From: Rhodohalobacter halophilus
GTDB taxonomy: Bacteria > Bacteroidota > Rhodothermia > Balneolales > Balneolaceae
Length of the DNA: 64,000 bases
Assembly (NCBI RefSeq): GCF_001715195.1
Contig: NZ_MDWE01000024.1
Location: 20,289-84,288 of the forward strand
Reading direction: 5' to 3'
The translations under genes and the position numbers were made by a program. This document shows positions 1-8,946 of this stretch, piece after piece. Each line of letters starts with the position of its first letter. Position 1 is the stretch's first letter. Below the pieces are notes generated by a model. That model saw only the letters and a program-made list of their open reading frames with translations. It was not told the origin of the DNA and did not search any database.

Positions 1-294
1 GAACATCAGCAAGAGCAGAAAATGGCGGAAGTTTACGGAGAATTTCTAAAAACAGATCTGTATAAGCTTGGACATCACGGAAGTAAAACAAGCTCATCAA
101 AACAGTTACTTGATCAGGTAAGACCAGAAATAACGGTAACATCATTAGCCTATCAAAACCGGTTCCGGCACCCAAATCGAGAAGCCATTACAAATGTTTC
201 TGCATTCAGCGGGGAAAATTACTTTACAAGCCTTGAAGGTGCAGTGGTGATTGAATCAGACGGAAACACCCTGAGAAAAAAAGAGTGGAAGTAA
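1..294 (+). CDS. comEC: ComEC/Rec2 competence protein, C-terminal end (5' truncated by window)
   Basis: The reading frame is open from base 1, so this is the 3' end of a gene that starts upstream. The 97 visible residues are the last part of a metallo-beta-lactamase fold. The motif KLGHHGSKTSSS is typical of the C-terminal nuclease-like domain of ComEC/Rec2, the inner-membrane channel for single-stranded DNA uptake. It is followed by the usual VTSLAYQNRFRHP-type stretch and ends at a TAA. The membrane Competence domain lies outside the window. xseB follows 76 bases later on the same strand. A stand-alone MBL-fold hydrolase is the alternative. Confidence 0.8.
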   Translation, partial: EHQQEQKMAEVYGEFLKTDLYKLGHHGSKTSSSKQLLDQVRPEITVTSLAYQNRFRHPNREAITNVSAFSGENYFTSLEGAVVIESDGNTLRKKEWK

Positions 295-370
295 TCTCAT
301 TAAAAGAAGTTTGCCCGTGGGCTCGGTAAGGTGTAATTTCATTGGGTAATTGTGGAAAAATTGAAAGAAT

Positions 371-586
371 ATGTCTGAAAAGGAACGGCTTAGCTTTGAA
401 GAAGCTTTAAAAAAACTGGAAGCAGTAGTTGAAAAATTAAATGATAAGGAGATCTCTCTGGAAGAGTCGGTGGCTTTATATGAAGAGGGTCAAAAATTAT
501 CGAAGATCTGCTCTGAAACATTGGAAAGTGCTGCACTGAAGATTGAACAAATTGATCAGACCCAGGACGACACAGAACGTGATTAA
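371..586 (+). CDS. xseB: Exodeoxyribonuclease VII small subunit
   Basis: This 71-residue protein has the XseB signature: LSFEEALKKLEAVVEKLND near the N terminus, then the ISLEESVALYEEGQKLSKIC helix. In the family, several copies of XseB bind the XseA catalytic subunit to make the cytosolic nuclease that degrades single-stranded DNA. The length is normal. No xseA is visible in the window. It lies 6 bases before dxs, a pairing that is common in bacteria (xseB-ispA-dxs type operons), so co-transcription is likely. Confidence 0.93.
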   Translation: MSEKERLSFEEALKKLEAVVEKLNDKEISLEESVALYEEGQKLSKICSETLESAALKIEQIDQTQDDTERD

Positions 587-592
587 AATATT

Positions 593-2515
593 ATGGAAGA
601 GTACATTCCGAAGGCAGGTCCGCTGCTCAGTAAAATTCAGGGACCTGATGATTTAAAAAAGCTCAAGCCGGAACAGTTACAAGATGTTTGCGATGAACTG
701 AGGGAGTTTATAATTGACTCGGTATCAGTTCATGGCGGTCATTTTGGAGCGAGCCTCGGCGTAATCGAGCTTACCGTTGCGTTGCACTATACCTACAACA
801 CCCCATCTGATAGAATTGTATGGGATGTTGGCCACCAAGCCTATGGCCACAAAATTTTGACAGGCAGAAGGGATCAATTCCATACAAATCGCAAGTACGG
901 TGGAGTTTCCGGATTCCCTAAACGTTCAGAGAGCGAGTACGATGCATTTGGTGTGGGACATTCCAGCACGTCCATTTCGGCTGCACTGGGGATGGCAGTT
1001 GCGGGAGATCTGAATGAAACAGATCAAAAAATGGTGGCGGTCATCGGCGATGGAGCCATGACGGGAGGAATGGCGTTTGAAGCATTGAACAACGCCGGCG
1101 CCATGAATTCAGACATTCTGGTGATCTTGAATGACAACAACATGTCAATCGATCCGAATGTAGGAGCTCTGAAGGAGTATCTTGCCGACATCACCACAAG
1201 CAAGACCTTCAACAAGATGCGCGATGAAATTTATGACCTTCTCGGGCATTTTAAATCGGCCGGAGAGAAGATGCGCAAAGTTGCCTCACGCCTTGAAAAG
1301 GCTGTCACAGCGGCCATCACACCGGGAGCCCTGTTCCAAGCCCTTGGGTTTAAGTACTACGGTCCGGTTGACGGCCATAACGTAGAAACCCTTCGCCGGC
1401 ACCTGGAGGACCTTCGAACCGTTTCGGGGCCAAAACTATTGCATATTGTAACCGTAAAGGGGAAAGGTTTTGCTCCTGCTGAACGGGAGCAGACCAAATG
1501 GCACGCACAGAGCAGTCCGTTCGATAAAATAACCGGAAAATCTTTGGCAGCACCCGCTCCTAAAAAGAGTCAGCCCCAAAAATATCAGGATGTTTTTGGG
1601 GACGCACTTGTTGAGCTGGCAGAGATGAACGAAAATATTGTGGCCATCACACCGGCCATGCCGAGCGGTTCCAGTCTCTGGCCGATGATGAATAGATTTC
1701 CTGAACGCGCATTTGATGTGGGAATTGCTGAACAACACGCCGTAACCTTTGCAGCCGGTTTGGCCGCTGAAGGAAAAAAAGCATTTGCAGCTCTCTACTC
1801 TACATTTCTACAAAGAGCATATGATCAGGTGATTCATGATGTGGCCATACAGAAATTGCCGGTTGTATTTTGTATTGACAGGGCAGGGCTGGTTGGGGCT
1901 GACGGACCAACACACCACGGATTGTATGATGTCTCTTATCTGAGGGCGGTTCCGAATATGATTGTTTCATCCCCAATGGATGAACAGAACCTGCGCGATA
2001 TGATGTATACAGCTTCGGAATATGACGAAGCAGCCTGGGCTATTCGCTATCCGAGGGGCAGGGCAACGGGTATGGATGTTCGGAAAGAGTTTCAAAAAAC
2101 ACCGATTGGGAAGGGCAGGATGATTCGTGAAGGCGGTTCAGTGGCTGTGCTGAGCTTTGGGCCGATCGGGAAATATGTGATTGAAGCCGCTGATGTGATG
2201 AGTGAGGAGGGAATTTCGATTGGTCATTACGACATGCGATACGCCAAGCCACTGGATACAGAACTGATCGACAAAGTTCTTGCCGGGTATGATTATATCA
2301 TCACGCTTGAAGACGGCGCGAGACTGGGCGGATTTGGTTCGGCTGTTGCCGAATATGTTGCTGAACAGGGAGTTGCCGTGCCCGTAAAAATAATGGGTGT
2401 GCCGGATCGAATTGTGGAACATGGAACTCAGCGAGAACTTCACGAAGAAGTGGGAATAGGTCCGGCCGGTATTGTCCAAGAGGTGAAAAAGCTACTTGGG
2501 ATTGAGATTGCCTAA
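593..2515 (+). CDS. dxs: 1-deoxy-D-xylulose-5-phosphate synthase
   Basis: The enzyme condenses pyruvate and glyceraldehyde 3-phosphate into DXP, the first step of the MEP isoprenoid pathway and the source of precursors for thiamine and pyridoxal. At 640 residues it is full length. Visible features are the VHGGHFGASLG substrate/TPP region near residue 47, the TPP-binding GDGAMTGGMAFEALNNAG near residues 152-169, the transketolase pyrimidine-domain motif with the conserved Glu in GIAEQHAV near residue 377, and CIDRAGLVGADGPTHHG. The C-terminal transketolase domain is complete. The start ATG lies 6 bases after xseB. It is a cytosolic homodimer in the family. Confidence 0.97.
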   Translation: MEEYIPKAGPLLSKIQGPDDLKKLKPEQLQDVCDELREFIIDSVSVHGGHFGASLGVIELTVALHYTYNTPSDRIVWDVGHQAYGHKILTGRRDQFHTNRKYGGVSGFPKRSESEYDAFGVGHSSTSISAALGMAVAGDLNETDQKMVAVIGDGAMTGGMAFEALNNAGAMNSDILVILNDNNMSIDPNVGALKEYLADITTSKTFNKMRDEIYDLLGHFKSAGEKMRKVASRLEKAVTAAITPGALFQALGFKYYGPVDGHNVETLRRHLEDLRTVSGPKLLHIVTVKGKGFAPAEREQTKWHAQSSPFDKITGKSLAAPAPKKSQPQKYQDVFGDALVELAEMNENIVAITPAMPSGSSLWPMMNRFPERAFDVGIAEQHAVTFAAGLAAEGKKAFAALYSTFLQRAYDQVIHDVAIQKLPVVFCIDRAGLVGADGPTHHGLYDVSYLRAVPNMIVSSPMDEQNLRDMMYTASEYDEAAWAIRYPRGRATGMDVRKEFQKTPIGKGRMIREGGSVAVLSFGPIGKYVIEAADVMSEEGISIGHYDMRYAKPLDTELIDKVLAGYDYIITLEDGARLGGFGSAVAEYVAEQGVAVPVKIMGVPDRIVEHGTQRELHEEVGIGPAGIVQEVKKLLGIEIA

Positions 2516-2572
2516 TCTGTATTTCGTATCTTTTAGGTGAATTGAAAACTGATCCAGAAACCAAACTCTGCC

Positions 2573-3574
2573 TTGTCGTATACACTCAAAGATTTTGATT
2601 ATCATCTGCCCGAAGAGCTGATTGCTCAAAAACCCGCAACTCCACGCGATCACTCCAGGCTGCTCGTCTTTAACCGAAAAACAGGCACCGTTCAGGATGA
2701 TTTTTTCTACAACATTGGTCAATATCTGCCCAAAAAGACCTCACTTGTTGTAAACAACAGCAAGGTTGAAAAGTGCCGGTTACTGTTCAGAGATGGGCAA
2801 GTGGAAATTTTTGTAACCCGGGCAGTTAACGACAAAGTGGTGGAGGCAATGGTTCGCCCGGGAAAAAAGTTCAAGCCCGGCAAACTTACAAAGCTGGCGG
2901 AAGGGCTGACCGCAACAACCCTGGCTATTGCTGATGACGGGATTCGAACGATTAAACTGAACAGGTCCCTGGATGATGAGATCACAGAGAAATTCAAACA
3001 TACTCCGTTCCCGCCTTATATCGAACGGGATGAATCGCTGGCAGACAGATACCAAACAGTGTATGCTGAACAGGAAGGGAGTAAGGCGGCTCCAACCGCC
3101 GGGCTGCATTTTACCCCCGATCTTTTAAAGAGTCTTGAAGAGCAGGGGATTGAACGAAAAGAGGTGACTTTGCACGTTGGGCTGGGAACCTTTGCACCCG
3201 TCAAAACGGAAAAGATTGAAGATCATACCATGCACAGCGAGTGGTATCAAATCACGGAGAAGCAGGCTGAAGCTCTCAATCAGTCGAACAGTATTACCGC
3301 AGTGGGCACAACGAGTGTTCGTGTTTTGGAGTCAGCGGTGGGTGATAATAGAACGTTTAAACCCTGTTCAGGAGAGACCGATATATTTATCACACCGGGG
3401 TATAAATTTAAATCGGTAGATCATCTCATCACAAACTTTCACTTGCCTAAAAGTACACTCCTTATGCTGATTTCGGCATTTGCAGGGTACGATGAAATGA
3501 AGAGAATCTATCAGCACGCAATTACAGAGAAGTATCGGTTTTATTCATTTGGGGATGCGATGCTGATTTTATAG
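2573..3574 (+). CDS. queA: S-adenosylmethionine:tRNA ribosyltransferase-isomerase (QueA)
   Basis: QueA moves the ribosyl part of SAM onto preQ1 in tRNA to make epoxyqueuosine at position 34. The 333-residue product opens with LKDFDYHLPEELIAQKPATPRDHSRLL, the family's N-terminal signature. It also has TAGLHFTPDLL and VTLHVGLGTFAPVK motifs and the C-terminal ITNFHLPKSTLLMLISAFAG. The only reasonable start is TTG at 2573; the in-frame stop at 2543 leaves no ATG, and this start puts the DFDYHLP motif at the usual distance. It ends 7 bases from a convergent small gene. Confidence 0.95.
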   Translation: MSYTLKDFDYHLPEELIAQKPATPRDHSRLLVFNRKTGTVQDDFFYNIGQYLPKKTSLVVNNSKVEKCRLLFRDGQVEIFVTRAVNDKVVEAMVRPGKKFKPGKLTKLAEGLTATTLAIADDGIRTIKLNRSLDDEITEKFKHTPFPPYIERDESLADRYQTVYAEQEGSKAAPTAGLHFTPDLLKSLEEQGIERKEVTLHVGLGTFAPVKTEKIEDHTMHSEWYQITEKQAEALNQSNSITAVGTTSVRVLESAVGDNRTFKPCSGETDIFITPGYKFKSVDHLITNFHLPKSTLLMLISAFAGYDEMKRIYQHAITEKYRFYSFGDAMLIL

Positions 3575-3581
3575 AGATCCT

Positions 3582-3800
3582 TTAATCAGTCTCTTTCTCC
3601 TTTTCATACTGAGCCTTATACCCATTTAGAATCTTTTGATTCATATGGCGCTTGTAGTTTTTGTACTCATACATACGCACAGTAAACTCTGAGTGGTAAG
3701 TGCCGTCGTTGCAATCTACGTTTAGTTTGTTGGGATTGTCAGTTTCTGTTATAACAACCTGAATGTTGCCCAGTTTATACGATTCTACTTCTTTGCTCAT
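3582..3800 (-). CDS. Small conserved-looking hypothetical protein
   Basis: A 72-residue protein with an ATG start and a purine-rich stretch (AGAAAAGAAGC) directly upstream on the minus strand. It sits tightly between queA and a lipoprotein gene and has normal-looking codon use. The sequence is hydrophilic (SYKLGNIQVVITETDNPNKL, then VRMYEYKNYKRHM and a Lys/Glu-rich tail) with no signal peptide or membrane segment. I do not recognise the family. It fills an otherwise empty gap and is convergent with queA. Confidence 0.6.
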   Translation of the reverse strand: MSKEVESYKLGNIQVVITETDNPNKLNVDCNDGTYHSEFTVRMYEYKNYKRHMNQKILNGYKAQYEKEKETD

Positions 3801-3910
3801 GCTTCTTTTCTGATTTAAACTCTTTACGTTGCAAAGATAACTCTTTTGTGTTTAATCCCCCGAATATAGATTTTGATGCTCTTAACCAATCATCACTGAA
3901 TTCAACTAAT

Positions 3911-4489
3911 ATGAAAATATTTTTCTTATCGCTTTTCACCCTTCTCTTCGTAACCGCTTGTGGCAGTGAAGATGAGGATACCGAACTCTCACCTCAGATA
4001 CAGGCTGAAACACCCCAAGAGCAGTTCTATGCAAACCTGGCTTCTCTATGCGGAGAGACATTTGAAGGAGAATCTACATTCCCGGACGATCCGGATCATG
4101 ACCTGGTAAATACCGTACTGAAAGCAACGGTTAAAACGTGCACGGATGAGCGCATTGAAGTAGACTTTATCCGGGACGGAAACACGTGGCATGCAACCTG
4201 GATTTTGGAGATGCGTGAAGACGGCCTTCATCTCTATCACGACCACATTGGCGAGAAGGAGTATCCTGAAGGAGAGGAGCCTCTAACAGGTTATGGTGGA
4301 TACGCGGATGATCGGGGGACGGAGTTTATGCAGTATTTTCCCGCTGATGATTATACAGCCGAAATATTGCCCGAAGCGGCTACTAATGTATGGATGATGG
4401 AGTATGATCCACAAGCAGAAACCTTTGTTTATGCTCTTGAAAGACATGAACAGCCGCGGTTTCGTGCACAGCTATCTAAACAGCAGTAA
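3911..4489 (+). CDS. Hypothetical lipoprotein
   Basis: A frame is open from a GTG at 3848, but the ATG at 3911 begins a clean lipoprotein signal (MKIFFLSLFTLLFVTAC, lipidated Cys17), so that start is preferred. The mature part is about 175 residues, acidic, with no recognised domain. A CGETFEG motif near residue 47 and a second Cys in VKTCTDERIEVDF could pair. The GNTWHATWILEMREDGLHLYHDH segment resembles secreted beta-rich proteins of Bacteroidota that are annotated only as hypothetical. It ends 26 bases from the convergent metallopeptidase gene. Confidence 0.75.
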   Translation: MKIFFLSLFTLLFVTACGSEDEDTELSPQIQAETPQEQFYANLASLCGETFEGESTFPDDPDHDLVNTVLKATVKTCTDERIEVDFIRDGNTWHATWILEMREDGLHLYHDHIGEKEYPEGEEPLTGYGGYADDRGTEFMQYFPADDYTAEILPEAATNVWMMEYDPQAETFVYALERHEQPRFRAQLSKQQ

Positions 4490-4515
4490 AAGGGACGTAA
4501 GGAGCCGGGCTGTGG

Positions 4516-7428
4516 TTAAAATGTTCCAAAATGGAATGTGAACTCATCCCGGGTCGGCTCCCACCCGAGCGATAACCCGATATCAAACGCAAGATTACTG
4601 ATTCTGAATCGGCTTCGGATTCCTGCACCGTAAACGGCCCGGGTTGCCCGGTATATGTCAGATTGATTTAGATCGGCCACGGTTTGCGAAAAAAGAACAA
4701 GGTAGATGTTGGACAGATAAACCGGAACCGTCAGGCCACCATCATCCGGATAGGTAATGGGTATGGTGTAGCGCGTGTTGAATATCGCGACGTTGTTAAC
4801 GGCCGGAAGCGGCACGTCGGAAAAGTTGTCGGAGTAGAGGTCAGCAGTATTAAACACAGGGAGGTCTGTTTGAGTGACTACCTGGCCGGTTAATCTCAAC
4901 GATTGATTTAATTTTGATAACGGTGCAATAAATGTTGAAATATATCCCCGGAAACCTCTTCTATCCGTCAGGTTTGCATCGATGTTGAACTGATCGGTTT
5001 GAATGTTGAGCGTAGTGTTGTTCAGCCCAATTCGTGTTTCAGTAAAAAAGATCCAGCCGGCATTTGGCTGAACGTCACGCCTAAATTGTCTGAGCCTGTA
5101 ATTCAGACTGGAGACCAAACCAACGGAGTGGCGGGTACCAAATTCTGAATAGGATTGTGAGGTCTGGTTCGGGTTTAAAAACCGCAATTGGCTTACATAG
5201 TATTGAGGTTCGAGCAGCAGAGAGGTGAAACGCGCATTTCTTTCAATATAGAATCGAAACGGTATTTTGAGGGAGGCTCCCCTGGATTGCTGCAAAAAAG
5301 GAAGAGTAAACGATTCGTTCTCGCTAGTTACACGAAAGGAGGTGAGGTTGGGCTCATTAAAAATATTCGCTCTAAAACCGGGATAAAATCCCTTGGTTGT
5401 ATATTCCAGATCGTACCAGATCCGGTCAAGATAGTGAGAAATTTCCATGGTGTATCTTCGGCTGCTGAGCGGATCAACGCTCTCCATGGTGATGCCAATT
5501 CGGTCAGATCCACTCTGCTCATCGTATGTTGGAAGCCATAATCTCGGTTTAAGCCAGCTCCACCCTGAACGATAACTGCTGAACTCCCAATCGGTTGTAT
5601 CGGCAACTTCAGCCCGATTCATCAATGGACGGTTCAGCAAGGTTTCTACAGATTCATTCGGCTGAAACTGATCCGGAGATATTTTATCTCGATTCAGGGA
5701 TTGGGCTGATATAACTGCGGGAACCTGCTCATTCTGAATCTGCTTTATGAGTGCAATCAATGAGCCATCCGGTGAATAGGAAGCCTCAAACAGATTGTAA
5801 GGTTCGTTTGTAAGCCGGTGCAATTCTCTGCTATTAAGGTTGAATTCATACAGATTCATCACTCCGTCCCGATCACTAACAAAAAGCAGGCGGTTGCCAT
5901 CGGGATGCCAGGAGAGATCAAAAATCGAAGCCGATTCAAATACAATATCCGGTTGATCAAATAGTATGTTTGTTTCTTCAGTTAAATTGATGAACCAGAT
6001 TCCCTGAACACCGTTTAATTTGCCAATGATTGCTGATTGAGAAATATCGGCAGGATGAGGAGCAACCTGAATAACAGATGCCGTTTCCGGTTTTATGTAT
6101 GTTTTAGAAATCAAGCCTGTGGCTGAGTTAACTTCGACCAATTCCTCCGTTTGGCCGGATGTTCGGAGAGCATAAATCTGACCAGCGTGTTCTGCCGGTG
6201 AAAATAAACGCTGCCGTTGTGTGATGCGGGTCAGCTCTCCGGATTGAACATTCAGCTCGTGAAGATCGCCCCGGAAAACGTTATCAAAGCGGGTGTCTGA
6301 GTGGTATCTGCTGAAGAGAATGGAGGAGTGGCTTTCTGTGGCTGAGTAGATGTAATCATCGGAAACAACGACTTCTTTGATCAGATTTACAGACCGGGAT
6401 TCCAGATCGTATTGGTAAAATCCTGTCGGTTGATTACAAAAACGGCCGTGGAATATCAGCGTGGAGTTGTCAAGCCACAAGGGGCGATGGGTCCGGCGAC
6501 AGGTTCCCCGCACAGGCAGCTCTTCGAGTGAGTTGTTTTCATTCACAGATGAGAGGCGGCTGCTCTCTTCCGAAGAGACATCAGCAGAAAACTCACGATA
6601 GAGAGCTGCCGGCCACTTTCCGGTTTTTGATCGCAATGCAACACCATAACCCAAAAATGGATATTTATAGTGAAACCGGATGGTGTTTTGTACGATTTCC
6701 TCACCGTAGCTGCTTTTGAGCCAGTTCATGAACTCATATCCGCCTGCATAGTGTCGGTTAAAGGGCGGTGTAAAATCTGTTGTGTGCAGCAGCTGTCCCA
6801 TAGACCACTGCTCATCGGTTCCGAGCAGGCTGTTGAATTGATGGGTGAAATAGGGGTAGTTCCCGCGACCGGAATAGGGAAGAGTTCCATGGCTTTCATA
6901 ATCGACGGCAATCCCTTCGTGAAGCCCCAAAGGAGCCGCTCCGTGGATAGAGCGTCTTAAGTCGGGTGAAAACAGGCCAAGAATTCTGCTAATAGACGGT
7001 GGGTTGACACTAAAATGAAGAGCATGAACAAGTTCATGAGGAAGGACCGATTCAAGCCAGTCGCCCGATTGTGGGTTTAACGTTTTTCCACGAATGGGAG
7101 CCAGCTCAATTTCAGAACGGAAATTGGACGGAGATACAAATCCATTAGAACGATCGTTTTCGGGGTTGATAATAACCGGAAACCGGCGCAGTTCTCCACC
7201 CACAAACTGTTGAATATCGTTGTACTCCGATTCAAGAATAGATAGCGACCGGATGGCTTCATCTCTGTAGATTTCTGGATAGATCAGGCGAAAACGTTCT
7301 GTGTTGATCTCCTGCCAATTTAAATTTGGCAGACGATATTTGGTTTCATAGATCTGTGCGGCACCTTCGCTGAAGGGATAAGTCGCAGCGATCACAAACA
7401 GGGTAAGGTATGTGAAGAGCTTTTTCAT
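4516..7428 (-). CDS. Secreted gluzincin-type metallopeptidase fused to a TolB-like beta-propeller and a C-terminal beta-barrel
   Basis: About 970 residues with a Sec signal (MKKLFTYLTLFVIAATYPFS). A 15-base longer start at 7443 is possible, but the signal peptide favours 7428. The N-terminal third holds LPHELVHALHF (HExxH near residue 131) followed by LGLHEGIAVDYE, whose Glu is the likely third zinc ligand; this is the Peptidase_MA/gluzincin pattern. Residues ~310-590 show PD40/TolB-like blades (LSWHPDGNRLLFVSDRDG, ASYSPDGSLIALIKQ). The last ~350 residues alternate polar and hydrophobic residues and end in Phe, like an outer-membrane beta-barrel. It is probably surface exposed; the substrate is unknown. 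It is divergent from the gene at 7651. Confidence 0.82.
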   Translation of the reverse strand: MKKLFTYLTLFVIAATYPFSEGAAQIYETKYRLPNLNWQEINTERFRLIYPEIYRDEAIRSLSILESEYNDIQQFVGGELRRFPVIINPENDRSNGFVSPSNFRSEIELAPIRGKTLNPQSGDWLESVLPHELVHALHFSVNPPSISRILGLFSPDLRRSIHGAAPLGLHEGIAVDYESHGTLPYSGRGNYPYFTHQFNSLLGTDEQWSMGQLLHTTDFTPPFNRHYAGGYEFMNWLKSSYGEEIVQNTIRFHYKYPFLGYGVALRSKTGKWPAALYREFSADVSSEESSRLSSVNENNSLEELPVRGTCRRTHRPLWLDNSTLIFHGRFCNQPTGFYQYDLESRSVNLIKEVVVSDDYIYSATESHSSILFSRYHSDTRFDNVFRGDLHELNVQSGELTRITQRQRLFSPAEHAGQIYALRTSGQTEELVEVNSATGLISKTYIKPETASVIQVAPHPADISQSAIIGKLNGVQGIWFINLTEETNILFDQPDIVFESASIFDLSWHPDGNRLLFVSDRDGVMNLYEFNLNSRELHRLTNEPYNLFEASYSPDGSLIALIKQIQNEQVPAVISAQSLNRDKISPDQFQPNESVETLLNRPLMNRAEVADTTDWEFSSYRSGWSWLKPRLWLPTYDEQSGSDRIGITMESVDPLSSRRYTMEISHYLDRIWYDLEYTTKGFYPGFRANIFNEPNLTSFRVTSENESFTLPFLQQSRGASLKIPFRFYIERNARFTSLLLEPQYYVSQLRFLNPNQTSQSYSEFGTRHSVGLVSSLNYRLRQFRRDVQPNAGWIFFTETRIGLNNTTLNIQTDQFNIDANLTDRRGFRGYISTFIAPLSKLNQSLRLTGQVVTQTDLPVFNTADLYSDNFSDVPLPAVNNVAIFNTRYTIPITYPDDGGLTVPVYLSNIYLVLFSQTVADLNQSDIYRATRAVYGAGIRSRFRISNLAFDIGLSLGWEPTRDEFTFHFGTF

Positions 7429-7524
7429 GGATGATGCTAACATGAGAAAATCCGGGATGAATCAAAAGAAGAAAATATCCATTTAAAGGGTTGAGTGGTG
7501 AATGGATTTCTTTCAAAACAGTAT

Positions 7525-7551
7525 GTGACAAATTGTAAAGCCATGTATAAT
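7525..7551 (+). promoter_or_regulatory. Weak sigma70-like promoter candidate upstream of the baeRF gene
   Basis: GTGACA at 7525-7530 and a perfect TATAAT at 7546-7551 are separated by 15 bases, about 95 bases before the ATG at 7651. The -10 is good and the spacing is short, so this is tentative. It lies in the divergent region between 7428 and 7651. Confidence 0.3.
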
Positions 7552-7650
7552 TTTTTTGAATTACGAAGATATCGGAACCTTTATTTTCAGAAATTTTTTA
7601 TGTTTTTAGTACAGCTATAAAAATAACCCAAAGAAATAGGTGAGGTTAGG

Positions 7651-8778
7651 ATGGTAAGTGAAAAAGAGATCAATGAACTGGTAAATAGAAAAGGAAGTGA
7701 TTTAGTAACAATCACTTTGCCAACGCATAAAACAGGAGAAGAGTCAAAACAGGACCCAATTCGATTAAAAAACTTACTGAACGATGCCGTTTCCATGCTC
7801 AAGGAGAACGGCATGAAAGAATCGGATGCAGAAAGTTACTTAAAGCCCGCTTACGATCTGCTCGAGAAGCCGATGTTTTGGTCTCATGCCGATAAAGGCC
7901 TGGCCATTTATATCAGCGAAGAGGACTCAGAGATTTTTAAACTTCCATACAACGTTGATGCAGAAGTTTATGTGAATAATCACTACCTCATCACACCGCT
8001 TCTGCCGATGCTTAGTATGGACGGAACGTTTTGCCTGCTTGCTCTGAGCCGGCAAAATGCAAAATTGCTCAAATGCACTCGTAACAATGTTGAAGATATC
8101 ACACCGGCAGATATTTCGGTTTCCATAGAGGATTATCTTGAGGTGGACCCTGAAAAACAGCTTCAGTTTCATACAGGTGCAAAATCACAAAAGGCGATGT
8201 ATTTTGGCCATGGAGCGAGTGAAGAGGATAAGATGGTGATTGTAGAGCAATACTTCAGGGAGATTGAAAAGGGTGTGACCAAAGTGATGAGGGAGCGAAA
8301 TGACCCTCTTGTAGTTGTAGGGCTGAAAGACAACCTTTCTGTTTATAAGAAGGTCAATAATTACGGGCGTCTGGTTGAGCAGGCTGTTGAGCTGAACCCC
8401 GATGAACTTTCCGAACAGGAACTGCGGGACAAGGGTTGGGGAGTTATTCAGAAACACTTTCTGAAAGATATGTACAACTCCCTGGAGAAGTTTTCCGAGC
8501 ACTCCGAAGGGAAGGTATCCAACAACCTGGGAGATATTGTAGAGGCAACGGTTCAGGGGCGTTCTCACACAATCTTTATCTCCCGCGATGAGAAAAAGTG
8601 GGGAGTATTTGATGAAGCTCAGCAAACGGTTCACTACAGCAGTAAACCTAAAAACGGAGATATTGAGCTGCTGAACTGGCTGTCCATTACCGGAAGAAAG
8701 ACCGGCAGTAAAGTATATCTGTTACCAAAAGAAGAGATGCCAATGCACTCTACGGTAGTGGCCGAGTTCCGATTCTGA
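7651..8778 (+). CDS. baeRF-family (eRF1-like) protein, probably family 3
   Basis: The 375-residue protein matches the layout of bacterial archaeo-eukaryotic release-factor-like proteins. It has an N-terminal LVTITLPTHKTGEESKQDPIRLKNLL, then AYDLLEKPMFWSHADKGLAIYI, ITPLLPMLSMDGTFCLLALS and a middle HTGAKSQKAMYFGHGASEEDK. It has no signal peptide. Family members are predicted to act on stalled or stressed ribosomes, but this is not shown for most of them. The gene stands alone and is followed by a terminator at 8806-8840. The subfamily assignment is from memory of the consensus, not a search. Confidence 0.8.
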   Translation: MVSEKEINELVNRKGSDLVTITLPTHKTGEESKQDPIRLKNLLNDAVSMLKENGMKESDAESYLKPAYDLLEKPMFWSHADKGLAIYISEEDSEIFKLPYNVDAEVYVNNHYLITPLLPMLSMDGTFCLLALSRQNAKLLKCTRNNVEDITPADISVSIEDYLEVDPEKQLQFHTGAKSQKAMYFGHGASEEDKMVIVEQYFREIEKGVTKVMRERNDPLVVVGLKDNLSVYKKVNNYGRLVEQAVELNPDELSEQELRDKGWGVIQKHFLKDMYNSLEKFSEHSEGKVSNNLGDIVEATVQGRSHTIFISRDEKKWGVFDEAQQTVHYSSKPKNGDIELLNWLSITGRKTGSKVYLLPKEEMPMHSTVVAEFRF

Positions 8779-8805
8779 TACTCGGTATTCAAACCAAATA
8801 ATAGT

Positions 8806-8840
8806 AAGCGGAGCCTGTTTAATCGGGCTTCGCTTTTTTT
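8806..8840 (+). terminator. Rho-independent terminator after baeRF gene
   Basis: AAGCGGAGCC pairs with GGCTTCGCTT (one G-U pair) around a short AT-rich loop, followed by a run of T. It lies 27 bases after the stop codon. Confidence 0.88.
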
Positions 8841-8946
8841 ATGCAGTTTTTAAAAATTGTTTCATTCATACGACTGATTTCAAAGAGTGCGGTGAATTGT
8901 TTACTATATGTGCAACTTAGCCATTACAATAAACCATCTTTATCGA

